This document shows, in pieces, positions 56,078 through 63,452 of a stretch of DNA of 64,000 bases. The notes under the pieces are model-generated. The model was given only the letters and a program-made list of their open reading frames with translations. It searched no databases and was not told the origin of the DNA. Source of the DNA: Mycobacterium sp. URHD0025 (GTDB lineage: Bacteria; Actinomycetota; Actinomycetes; Mycobacteriales; Mycobacteriaceae); contig NZ_AUEQ01000009.1 in NCBI RefSeq assembly GCF_000426065.1, positions 1-64,000 on the forward strand. Reading direction: 5' to 3'. The position numbers were made by a program, and so were the translations under genes. Position 1 is the stretch's first letter; the number at the start of each line of letters is the position of its first letter.

Positions 56078-57477
56078 ACACCCCGAGTGCACCCGACGTG
56101 TTCGACGTCGTGGTCATCGGAGCCGGGATCGTCGGTTCAGCCATAGCGCGTGAGCTGTCCGGACACCAACTGTCGGTTGCCCTGCTCGAAGCCCGCGACG
56201 ATGTCGGCGACGGCACCAGCAAGGCCAATACGGCGATCCTGCACACCGGGTTCGACGCCAAACCCGGAACGCTGGAATCCACCATGGTCAGCCGCGGCTA
56301 CGAGTTGCTGTCCGACTACGCGATGCGCACCGGGATCCCGGTCGAGCACACCGGCGCCATCCTGGTGGCCTGGGACGACGAACAGCTCGATGCCCTACCG
56401 GGATTGAAGGAGAAGGCCGAGGCCAACGGGTATCACCGGTGCGAGATCGTGGATTCCGCAGCCGTCTACGCCGCGGTCCCCGCTCTGGGTGAGGGCGCCC
56501 TCGGGGGGCTCACCGTGCCCGACGAGTCGATCATCTGTACCTGGACGGTCAACCTCGCGCTGGCGACCGATGCGGTCAACAGGGGCACCACCCTGCTGAC
56601 CGATCACCGGGTGGAGCGCATCGAGACCGGCCCCGAGGTCACGACGCTGCACACCTCCGCCGGCCCGGTGCGCACCCGGTGGGTGGTCAACGCGGCCGGC
56701 CTGGGCGCCGATGTCATCGACAACCTGTTCGGCTTCTCGCGATTCACCGTGACCCCGCGCCGCGGCGAGCTCATCGTGTACGACAAGCTGGCCCGGCCAT
56801 TGGTCGACAAGATCGTACTGCCGGTGCCAACGTCGCGCGGCAAGGGTGTTCTGGTCAGCCCCACCATCTACGGCAACGTCATGCTCGGCCCCACTTCGGA
56901 GGATCTCACCGACCGCACTGCGACCGGCACCTCGGAGACCGGATTCGAGTTTCTGCTGGAAAAGGGTCGCGCGCTGATGCCGCGGTTGCTCGATGAGGAG
57001 GTCACCGCGACGTATGCCGGATTGCGGGCCGCAATCGACCACGGCGACTATCTGATCGAGGCCGATCCGGCGCAGCACTACCTGCTGGTCGGCGGGATCC
57101 GGTCCACCGGTCTGACCGCGGGCATGGCGATCGCGGAATACACCCGCGACCAACTGGTCTCGGCCGGTCTCGACCTGGTCCCCGCAGGCGAACTGCCCGA
57201 TCCACCGCAGATGCCCAACCTCGGCGAGGCGTTCCCCCGCCCCTATCAGCAGGCCGACAAGATCGCCGCCGACCCCGCCTACGGCCGGATCGTGTGCTTC
57301 TGCGAACGGGTCACCGAAGGTGAGCTGCGCGACGCCTGCCATTCCGTGATCCCACCCGCAGCCTTGGAAGGCCTGCGACGACGCACCCGCGTGATGAACG
57401 GTCGCTGCCAGGCATTCTTCTGCGGTGCCGAGGTGCAGTCGGTGTTCGAGCGGGAATCCGAGGAGATTTACCAGTGA
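56074..57477 (+). CDS. GlpA-like FAD dehydrogenase with C-terminal BFD [2Fe-2S] domain
   Basis: A 467-residue FAD-dependent dehydrogenase. The Rossmann motif VVIGAGIVGSAIAREL is at residues 12-27, followed by the DAO-type substrate domain. The C-terminal 60 residues are a bacterioferritin-associated ferredoxin-like domain, with four Cys in CFCE and GRCQAFFC. The layout matches anaerobic glycerol-3-phosphate dehydrogenase subunit A-like proteins. It would oxidise the phosphorylated product of the kinase. ATG 56074 overlaps the kinase stop by four bases; the long upstream frame is a shadow of the kinase gene. Confidence 0.83.
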   Translation: MNTPSAPDVFDVVVIGAGIVGSAIARELSGHQLSVALLEARDDVGDGTSKANTAILHTGFDAKPGTLESTMVSRGYELLSDYAMRTGIPVEHTGAILVAWDDEQLDALPGLKEKAEANGYHRCEIVDSAAVYAAVPALGEGALGGLTVPDESIICTWTVNLALATDAVNRGTTLLTDHRVERIETGPEVTTLHTSAGPVRTRWVVNAAGLGADVIDNLFGFSRFTVTPRRGELIVYDKLARPLVDKIVLPVPTSRGKGVLVSPTIYGNVMLGPTSEDLTDRTATGTSETGFEFLLEKGRALMPRLLDEEVTATYAGLRAAIDHGDYLIEADPAQHYLLVGGIRSTGLTAGMAIAEYTRDQLVSAGLDLVPAGELPDPPQMPNLGEAFPRPYQQADKIAADPAYGRIVCFCERVTEGELRDACHSVIPPAALEGLRRRTRVMNGRCQAFFCGAEVQSVFERESEEIYQ

Positions 57478-58712
57478 GTACCTACGACGTCGCGATCATC
57501 GGCGGCGGGCCCGCGGGCCTGACCGCCGCCGCCGAGTTGGCCCGCGGCTCAGACCTGAACGTGGTTGTGCTGGAACGCGAATACGAGGCCGGCGGCATTC
57601 CGCGGCACAGTGACCACCCGGGCTACGGCATCCGCGACATGAAGACCTTCATCGGCGGTCCGGCGTACGCACGTCGCCTGGTCCGCGACGCCGCGGAGGC
57701 CGGGGCCGAGATCCGTACCGCCACCATGGTCACCGGCTGGGCCGGCGACAGGGCCCTTGAGCTCACGTCGCCCGCCGGCCGTGAACGCCTCGACGCACGT
57801 GCGGTCATCTTGGCCACCGGCGCCCGCGAGCGGGCCCGCCCAGCGCGGATGATCCCCGGCGACCGGCCCGGTGGTGTCTACACGACAGGGCAGCTGCAGA
57901 ACACCGTGCACCTTCAGCATCGCAGCGTCGGCAAGCGTGCCGTCATCGTCGGAGCCGAACTGGTCAGCTACTCGGCGGTGCTCACCCTGAAGCACGCGGG
58001 ATGCGAAACCGTCCTGATGACAAGCGAATACCCGTCACCCGAGTCGTATGCGGTGTTCAACATCGCCGGCCGCACCCCGCTGATGGGTGTCGAGATTGCC
58101 ACCACCACCCGGGTGACCCGCATCATCGGCAAGGGCACCGTTCAGGGTGTGGAGGTCGAGAACACGCGGACTAGGCAGCGCCGAATCGTGGCCTGCGACA
58201 CCGTGGTCTTCACGGGTGACTGGATTCCCGACCACGAGCTGGCCCGCTTGGCCGGTCTCGACATGGACCCGCACAGCCTCGGGCCCGTCGTCGACACCGC
58301 ACTGAGGACCAGCCGGGAGGGGGTGTTCGCGATCGGAAATCTGCTGCACCCCGTGGATACCGCCGACATCGCCGCGCTCGACGGCCGGCACGTGGCTGCA
58401 CAGGCGCGTCGCTACCTCGACGGCACGCCCGCCCCGGACCAGGCGATCCGCATCGAGGCCACGGCCCCGCTGCGCTGGGTCGCCCCAGGCCTGCTGCGGC
58501 CCGGCGATCCCGCGCCCGCGCGGCACCGGCTGCTGCTGTGGACCGACACCCTGGTGCGCATCCCGAAAGTGGTTGCGCACCAGGATGGGAAGGTCATCGG
58601 CCGCAAGGTTCTGCCGTGGCCGGCCTCACCCGGGCGGGTGTTCCGGGTGCCGTCGAGCATTCTCGACAGGGCCGATCATCGCGGCGGGGCGGTCACGCTT
58701 TCGCTGGGGTGA
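57474..58712 (+). CDS. FAD/NAD(P)-dependent oxidoreductase, partner of the GlpA-like protein
   Basis: A 412-residue pyridine-nucleotide-disulfide type oxidoreductase. FAD motif AIIGGGPAGLTAAAEL at residues 7-22, ATGARERARPARMIPG, a second Rossmann motif AVIVGAELVSYSA (about residue 159) and GVFAIGN near the C-terminus. It resembles GlpB/HcnB-like subunits that pair with BFD-containing dehydrogenases and deliver electrons onward. GTG 57474 overlaps the preceding stop (GTGA). Last gene of the operon; only 12 bases separate it from the convergent phosphatase gene. Confidence 0.8.
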   Translation: MSTYDVAIIGGGPAGLTAAAELARGSDLNVVVLEREYEAGGIPRHSDHPGYGIRDMKTFIGGPAYARRLVRDAAEAGAEIRTATMVTGWAGDRALELTSPAGRERLDARAVILATGARERARPARMIPGDRPGGVYTTGQLQNTVHLQHRSVGKRAVIVGAELVSYSAVLTLKHAGCETVLMTSEYPSPESYAVFNIAGRTPLMGVEIATTTRVTRIIGKGTVQGVEVENTRTRQRRIVACDTVVFTGDWIPDHELARLAGLDMDPHSLGPVVDTALRTSREGVFAIGNLLHPVDTADIAALDGRHVAAQARRYLDGTPAPDQAIRIEATAPLRWVAPGLLRPGDPAPARHRLLLWTDTLVRIPKVVAHQDGKVIGRKVLPWPASPGRVFRVPSSILDRADHRGGAVTLSLG

Positions 58713-58724
58713 ACCCGCCCAACG

Positions 58725-60152
58725 TCACGCGGCATCATGTCCGCTACGGGGGCCATCTGCGCCGTCCGCTTTGCCCGCGTCGCGTGCGGTGTCAGACTTC
58801 GCGGTGCTGGGTTTGGCGTTGCCATGGCTGGCGGTGCCGGTGTTCTTCTTGGCACTGTTCCCGCTGACACTGTTCTGGCTGACACCGTCACGGACCTTGT
58901 CGACCGATGCCGAGACCCGGCCCGTCACATCTTGGACAGCCCGCCGCACAACGTCTTTCGCGCGGATCGTCGATGTCGCGGTCTTGTCGGGCACCGCCGT
59001 GTCGCTGTCCTTGGTGGCCAACTCGGCTCGCTTCTTCGGAGCAACGCTCTTTACCCGCTCCGCCACCGGGGCTTTCAGCTCTGCCACCGGGGCCTTCAGC
59101 ATCCCCAGCTGGTCGGCGGCCGACTGGACCGGGTCATCCGAGGGCGACGTCGCGGGCGAACGCTGGTCAACCGCCTGCTCGACCTCATGGATGACCTTGG
59201 CGGTCACCGCGCGATTGAACTTCACGACAGAAAAGCTCGCCTGCGCGACACTCCGGTTGACCGCGGTCGCGATGGTGGCGATATTCCCGGTGGCGAGCGC
59301 ATCGGTCACCTGCTGTGCGGCAGCAGCGAGCTGCCGGGTCAGCGTGCGGGCTTGGAGTTTCACCTCGGCGCCGAGCGTCGGTTCGGGGCTGAACTCTTTG
59401 CCATTCCAGCTCACCAGGGTCCAGCCGTCTTCGGGGTTGCCCTCGATGACCACGTAATCGGTGTTGTCCAACACACCGGTCCGCAGCAGTTCGACCTTCT
59501 GCGCCAGCGTGAGGTTCTGTGCGTTCATCATCGTCCAGAACATGATGGTGCCGCCATGGGAGAACACCACGGGGTTACGGTCACCCTTGTCGTACATCGT
59601 CTTGAGCGCACCGTCGACTCTGGCGTCGAACTCGTTGCCGTCGATCGAACCCGGTATCCGCGCGTCGCGTTGACCCCCGAGTGCCCACGCAACCATGAAG
59701 CTCGCGTAGCCGCTGCCGGCCTCGCTCTCCGGTGTCCCCTCGTAGTCACCGGCCTCGATCTCTTGCAAACCGGGCAGCACCTGAATCGGCAGGCCCAGGT
59801 ATTGCGACATCGGCGCGGCAGTCAGCTGAGTCCGCACCATCGTCGAGGCATAGATGGCGTCGTAGTTGTTGTCCCCCAACGTGTCCACCACGTCTTGCGC
59901 TTGCTGCTGGCCCTTCGGCGTCAGGACAGGGCCGGGTGTCGAGGTGTCGATGATGCCGGATGTGTTGCCGTATGACTGGCCATGACGCACGAACGTCACC
60001 CTCATCAATTCGGCTGCCGCGGCGGGGATCGCAGCTCCGACAAGAAGCGCGCACACCCCCAGGGTGATACCCAGGAACCTCCAGAATTCGGCTCGGCGGC
60101 GGCGCCCTCCCGTGGCGATCTCGAAGGAGCCGGGATGACAAGGATCGTTCAC
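58725..60152 (-). CDS. Exported histidine phosphatase with long basic C-terminal tail
   Basis: A 475-residue protein. A signal peptide or membrane anchor covers about residues 25-47 (LGITLGVCALLVGAA...AAAA). The histidine phosphatase domain is about residues 50-245, with the phospho-acceptor in TFVRHGQSYGN and a second His in VVFSHGGTIMF. The remaining 200 residues are low-complexity, rich in Ala, Lys, Ser and Thr, and include repeats of LKAPVAE. That tail probably spans or contacts the cell wall. GTG 60152 is chosen because it precedes the signal sequence directly; the frame upstream enters the P450 gene antisense. Substrate unknown. Confidence 0.8.
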   Translation of the reverse strand: MNDPCHPGSFEIATGGRRRRAEFWRFLGITLGVCALLVGAAIPAAAAELMRVTFVRHGQSYGNTSGIIDTSTPGPVLTPKGQQQAQDVVDTLGDNNYDAIYASTMVRTQLTAAPMSQYLGLPIQVLPGLQEIEAGDYEGTPESEAGSGYASFMVAWALGGQRDARIPGSIDGNEFDARVDGALKTMYDKGDRNPVVFSHGGTIMFWTMMNAQNLTLAQKVELLRTGVLDNTDYVVIEGNPEDGWTLVSWNGKEFSPEPTLGAEVKLQARTLTRQLAAAAQQVTDALATGNIATIATAVNRSVAQASFSVVKFNRAVTAKVIHEVEQAVDQRSPATSPSDDPVQSAADQLGMLKAPVAELKAPVAERVKSVAPKKRAELATKDSDTAVPDKTATSTIRAKDVVRRAVQDVTGRVSASVDKVRDGVSQNSVSGNSAKKNTGTASHGNAKPSTAKSDTARDAGKADGADGPRSGHDAA

Positions 60153-60186
60153 TCTGCTTGTCCTGTTCGTGAGTGCGGAGGTACGG

Positions 60187-61467
60187 CTATGCGGCCGAGG
60201 TGAATCCGATGTGCAGTCCGGTGAGACCCCGCAGCAGGAACGTGGGCTCGTAGGTGTAGTTGCGCGCTCCCGCCGGACCGTGGACGGATTCGTCGATGGT
60301 GATGTCCCGCATCCGGTCGAGCAGGCGGCGGACGGTGATTTGTCCTTCGACCCGCGCCAACGGCGCCCCGGCGCAGGTGTGGATGCCGCGGCCGAAAGCG
60401 ATGTGCTCGCGGACGTTTTTGCGGTCCGGACGGAATACGTGGGGGTCATCGAATTTCCGTGGATCGCGGTTGGCCGCGCCGAGGCACAGCATGACGATCG
60501 TCCCGGCCTTCAGGTGTACGCCGCCGAGTGTGGTGGTCTTGCGGACCAGCCGGAAGTCGACCTTCGTGGGCGCGTGCATCCGCAGTGCTTCCTCGATGAA
60601 AGTTGGTATGCCGTCGGGGTTCTCGCGCAGCGTCTGCTGATACTCCGGGTAGTCACCAAGGGTCTGGACGGCGGCGGTGAGCAGCTTGGTCACGGTCTCC
60701 TGGCCGGCAGCGAACAGGAAGGTGGCCGGCTTGACGACCTCGAGCAGCTCGGGCGTCGACCCGTCGGGATAAGTGGCGGTGGCCATACCGGAGAGCACAT
60801 CTCCGCGCGGCTCGCGCCGGCGCTCCGCGAGATACCCGGCGAACTTGTCGTCCAGATACCCCAGCGGGTCGCGCCCGACGGCCGATCCGTCGAGGGCGCC
60901 GACATGGTTGCCCTCCGGAGGCCCCGCGCCCAACTCGGCGAGGAACTCGGGCCGGTCCTCCTCCGGCACACCGAGGAGATCGATGATCGCCGAGGTGGCG
61001 AAGGGCTTGGCGTACTCCGACAGGAACTCGCACTTTCCGTTCCCGATGAACTGGTCGATCTGGTGATCGACCAGTTGCCACATGAAGTCCTCGTTCTCCT
61101 TGAGCCGACGAGGCGTAAGCAGCTTGCTCAGCAGCGAGCGGGCCCGCTCGTGCTGCGGCGGGTCCATCACCACCATGTGCTCGTGGATCGGGAACAGATG
61201 GCGGTGCGCCTCGATCTGCTCGCTGATGTCGTCGCCCTCGGGCTCGAAGGGCAGCGGCGGGAAGAGGCCGCCGATCGCGTTGACTGCCGAGAACGACGCA
61301 TGGTCTTTGAAGGCCGCCATCACTTCCTGGTAGCCGGTCACCGCCACCACACCGTGATGCGGTTCGGCGAACACCGGCCCGTTGCTGCGCAGGTACTCGT
61401 AGTAGTCGTACGGATCCTGAGTGACGGCAGGATCGGTGAAATAGTCGACATCGGCGAGATCGGTCAT
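60187..61467 (-). CDS. Cytochrome P450
   Basis: A 426-residue bacterial cytochrome P450. I-helix FAAGQETVTK (the usual acid-alcohol pair is replaced by Glu-Thr, normal for many P450s), ExxR in EEALRM, and the heme-binding loop FGRGIHTCAGAPLAR with the Cys ligand near residue 366. It is preceded by its ferredoxin with a gap of three bases. The pair is under a TTTGATC-N4-GATCAAA operator shared with the mycofactocin-type SDR at 62435. Together they suggest hydroxylation of a terpene- or steroid-like compound, followed by alcohol oxidation. The P450 family number cannot be assigned here. Confidence 0.92.
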   Translation of the reverse strand: MTDLADVDYFTDPAVTQDPYDYYEYLRSNGPVFAEPHHGVVAVTGYQEVMAAFKDHASFSAVNAIGGLFPPLPFEPEGDDISEQIEAHRHLFPIHEHMVVMDPPQHERARSLLSKLLTPRRLKENEDFMWQLVDHQIDQFIGNGKCEFLSEYAKPFATSAIIDLLGVPEEDRPEFLAELGAGPPEGNHVGALDGSAVGRDPLGYLDDKFAGYLAERRREPRGDVLSGMATATYPDGSTPELLEVVKPATFLFAAGQETVTKLLTAAVQTLGDYPEYQQTLRENPDGIPTFIEEALRMHAPTKVDFRLVRKTTTLGGVHLKAGTIVMLCLGAANRDPRKFDDPHVFRPDRKNVREHIAFGRGIHTCAGAPLARVEGQITVRRLLDRMRDITIDESVHGPAGARNYTYEPTFLLRGLTGLHIGFTSAA

Positions 61468-61470
61468 GGC

Positions 61471-61707
61471 TCACTGGCCTTTCGTGCTGGTGTTGAGCAG
61501 GCTGATCGCCTGGCGCGGGCAGGCGTCGACAGCGGATTTGACGTTGTCCCAGGTATCTTCATCCCACTGTCCGTCTCCCTGGGAAGCGTTGGCCACCTCG
61601 TCGTCGGACAGGTCGAATACGTCAGGGGCAAGTTGGATGCACAGGGCATGGCCCTCACACAGGCCGGCGTCTACCCGAACCCGGGTTGCGCTCGTGTCTT
61701 CCGGCAT
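61471..61707 (-). CDS. [3Fe-4S]-type ferredoxin, P450 partner
   Basis: A 78-residue ferredoxin. The cluster motif C-x2-H-x2-C (CEGHALC, residues 17-23) with His at the second position and a distant CP (about residue 62) is the pattern of P450-reducing [3Fe-4S] ferredoxins of mycobacteria. First gene of the ferredoxin-P450 operon; its start is 19 bases from the operator at 61727. A reductase gene is not present in the window. Confidence 0.92.
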   Translation of the reverse strand: MPEDTSATRVRVDAGLCEGHALCIQLAPDVFDLSDDEVANASQGDGQWDEDTWDNVKSAVDACPRQAISLLNTSTKGQ

Positions 61708-61726
61708 CAGTTTCCTCAGTTCTGAA

Positions 61727-61744
61727 TTTGATCAATCGATCAAA
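61727..61744. promoter_or_regulatory. TetR operator upstream of ferredoxin-P450
   Basis: TTTGATC-AATC-GATCAAA, a perfect 7-4-7 inverted repeat between the divergent ferredoxin-P450 and tetR genes. The same arms occur at 63292-63309. Confidence 0.85.
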
Positions 61745-61848
61745 CCGTTAGGATGGCTCATGCTTACCACCCCCGGCCTTCGGCGGTCAAGGTTCTCTGC
61801 CGGCCTGAAATCTCCCTTGTCGGGCAATGATTTTCGGAGACTCGACTG

Positions 61849-62442
61849 ATGGCGGCGGCACGCGCGGCCAAAGAGAAGGACGCCGGCACGCGCAAGCGCC
61901 TGATCGAGGCGACCGCCCAGGTGATTCGCGACGAGGGCTATGCCGCCGCAACCACCCGGCGCATCGCGGCTGTGGCAGGCGTGCGCTCGGCGCTCGTCTA
62001 TTACTATTTCGACACCCTCGACGATCTGTTCATCTCGGTGCTGCGCAGCGGGGCCGACGCCGCCCTCGCGCGAATGCGTGAGGCCGTCACCACCGACGAT
62101 CCGCTGCGCGCCCTGTGGTTGATCAACTCCGACTCCCGGGTGACCGGACTCAACGCCGAGTTCATGGCACTGGCCAACCACCGCAAGGCAATTGGCGTCG
62201 AACTCAAGGCCTACTCCGAGCGGGTCCGCGACATCGAAGCCACGGCGATGGCGGGCGTGCTGCGTGCCCACGGCGTGGACATGGAGGAGTTTCCGCCGGT
62301 GGTGATGTCGATGCTGCTCACCCAGTCCGCCCGCAGTCTGTGCAACGAAGAGGCGGTCGGCGTGACCGAGGGCCACGCCGAATTCCGCGCCTTCGTCGAA
62401 CGGTTCCTGCGCCGGTTCGGCACCGGCGGAGCTGCTACTTGA
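61849..62442 (+). CDS. TetR-family regulator of the P450/SDR module
   Basis: A 197-residue TetR regulator. Helix-turn-helix at about residues 35-58 (TTRRIAAVAGVRSALVYYYF in part), followed by a helical ligand-binding domain. It diverges from the ferredoxin-P450 operon and converges with the SDR gene, overlapping its end by 8 bases. Both target promoters carry TTTGATC-N4-GATCAAA, so this is most probably the repressor that binds it. GGAG precedes the ATG. Confidence 0.87.
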   Translation: MAAARAAKEKDAGTRKRLIEATAQVIRDEGYAAATTRRIAAVAGVRSALVYYYFDTLDDLFISVLRSGADAALARMREAVTTDDPLRALWLINSDSRVTGLNAEFMALANHRKAIGVELKAYSERVRDIEATAMAGVLRAHGVDMEEFPPVVMSMLLTQSARSLCNEEAVGVTEGHAEFRAFVERFLRRFGTGGAAT

Positions 62443-63274
62443 GCATGCTCCCGGCGTCCACCGTCACCGGCAGACCGGTGATGTAGCGGGCCTCGTCGGA
62501 AGCCAGGAACAGCACCGCGTTGCTGATGTCGACGGGTTCGACCCAGCCGACCGGAAGCACGTGCATGAGCTGGGCGACGACGGCCATATCGTCGGGGCCC
62601 GGGTTCTCCAGGTCGGGGCGGAACAGCTTCATCGTGCCCTCGTTCATGAACATCGGGGTGTTCACGTTCGTCGGGCACACCGCATTCACCCGGATCGAGT
62701 GCTGACCCAATTCCACCGCAAAGCTGCGCATCAGGCCGATCACACCGTGCTTGGCTGCGATGTAGTGGCCGGTGTGCGGGTAGGCCTTGAGCCCGCCGAC
62801 CGAGCTGGTGAGGATGATCGACCCACCCCGGCCGCCCGAAATCAGATGGGGCACCGCGGCTTTCACGGTCTTCCAGACTCCCGACAGATTGACGCCGATC
62901 ATGTCGTCCCAGTCGGATTCCTTGGTCTCGTGCAGCACATCGCCACCGTTACCGATGCCGGCGTTGGCCGCCACGATGTCGAGGCGGCCCAGCTGCTCGA
63001 CGCCGCTGTCGACCGCGGCCTTGAGCGCATCGAAGTCCCGCACATCGAGCTCCGCCGTGACGATCCGGCGGTTCAGGCCCTTGACCAGATCAGCCGTCTC
63101 GGCCAGATCGTCCGGGGTCGACGCCGGGATCGCACTGGTATCGGTGATCGGGCTGCAGACGTCGACGGCGATGATGTCGGCACCCTCTTGCGCCAATCGC
63201 AGCGCATGGCTGCGCCCCTGCCCGCGTGCCGCTCCGGTAACGAGGGCTACCTTGCCCTCGACTCTGCCTGCCAT
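62435..63274 (-). CDS. Mycofactocin-type SDR (carveol dehydrogenase-like)
   Basis: SDR of 279 residues. TGAARGQGRSHAL near residue 13, the NAD-covering insert (about residues 45-70, including STPDDLAETADLVK), NAGIGNG, Ser in LTSSVGG and YIAAKHG. These are marks of the mycofactocin-linked group that includes carveol dehydrogenase. ATG 63274 is preferred because GAAAGG ends 7 bases upstream; ATG 63280 directly abuts it. The operator at 63292 overlaps its promoter. It likely oxidises the alcohol made by the P450. Confidence 0.85.
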   Translation of the reverse strand: MAGRVEGKVALVTGAARGQGRSHALRLAQEGADIIAVDVCSPITDTSAIPASTPDDLAETADLVKGLNRRIVTAELDVRDFDALKAAVDSGVEQLGRLDIVAANAGIGNGGDVLHETKESDWDDMIGVNLSGVWKTVKAAVPHLISGGRGGSIILTSSVGGLKAYPHTGHYIAAKHGVIGLMRSFAVELGQHSIRVNAVCPTNVNTPMFMNEGTMKLFRPDLENPGPDDMAVVAQLMHVLPVGWVEPVDISNAVLFLASDEARYITGLPVTVDAGSMLK

Positions 63275-63291
63275 GGCCATCCTTTCGATGA

Positions 63292-63309
63292 TTTGATCAG
63301 TCGATCAAA
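63292..63309. promoter_or_regulatory. TetR operator upstream of the SDR
   Basis: TTTGATC-AGTC-GATCAAA has the same arms and spacing as the site at 61727-61744. It lies 18 bases upstream of the SDR start. Confidence 0.85.
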
Positions 63310-63344
63310 CCGTGACAGCCGGAGGCCTTGTTGTCAATGGCATC

Positions 63345-63362
63345 TTTGATCAGTTGGTCAGC
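63345..63362. promoter_or_regulatory. Degenerate third copy of the TetR operator
   Basis: TTTGATC-AGTT-GGTCAGC keeps one perfect arm and a damaged second arm. Its spacing from the site at 63292 is 53 bases, about five helical turns. Possibly an auxiliary site. Confidence 0.4.
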
Positions 63363-63405
63363 TTCGGGGTCGAATTCCGAGCGCCCCGGCCGGCCGTACA
63401 CGAAA

Positions 63406-63436
63406 CTGGGCCCCACCCGTGACGGATGGGGCCCAG
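63406..63436 (-). terminator. Hairpin after the Ala/Lys-rich protein gene
   Basis: A 10-bp perfect stem, CTGGGCCCCA / TGGGGCCCAG, extendable by four pairs (CCGT / ACGG) with one mismatch, starts 17 bases beyond the minus-strand stop at 63453. Confidence 0.7.
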
Positions 63437-63452
63437 CTACGCACAGTGCTAT

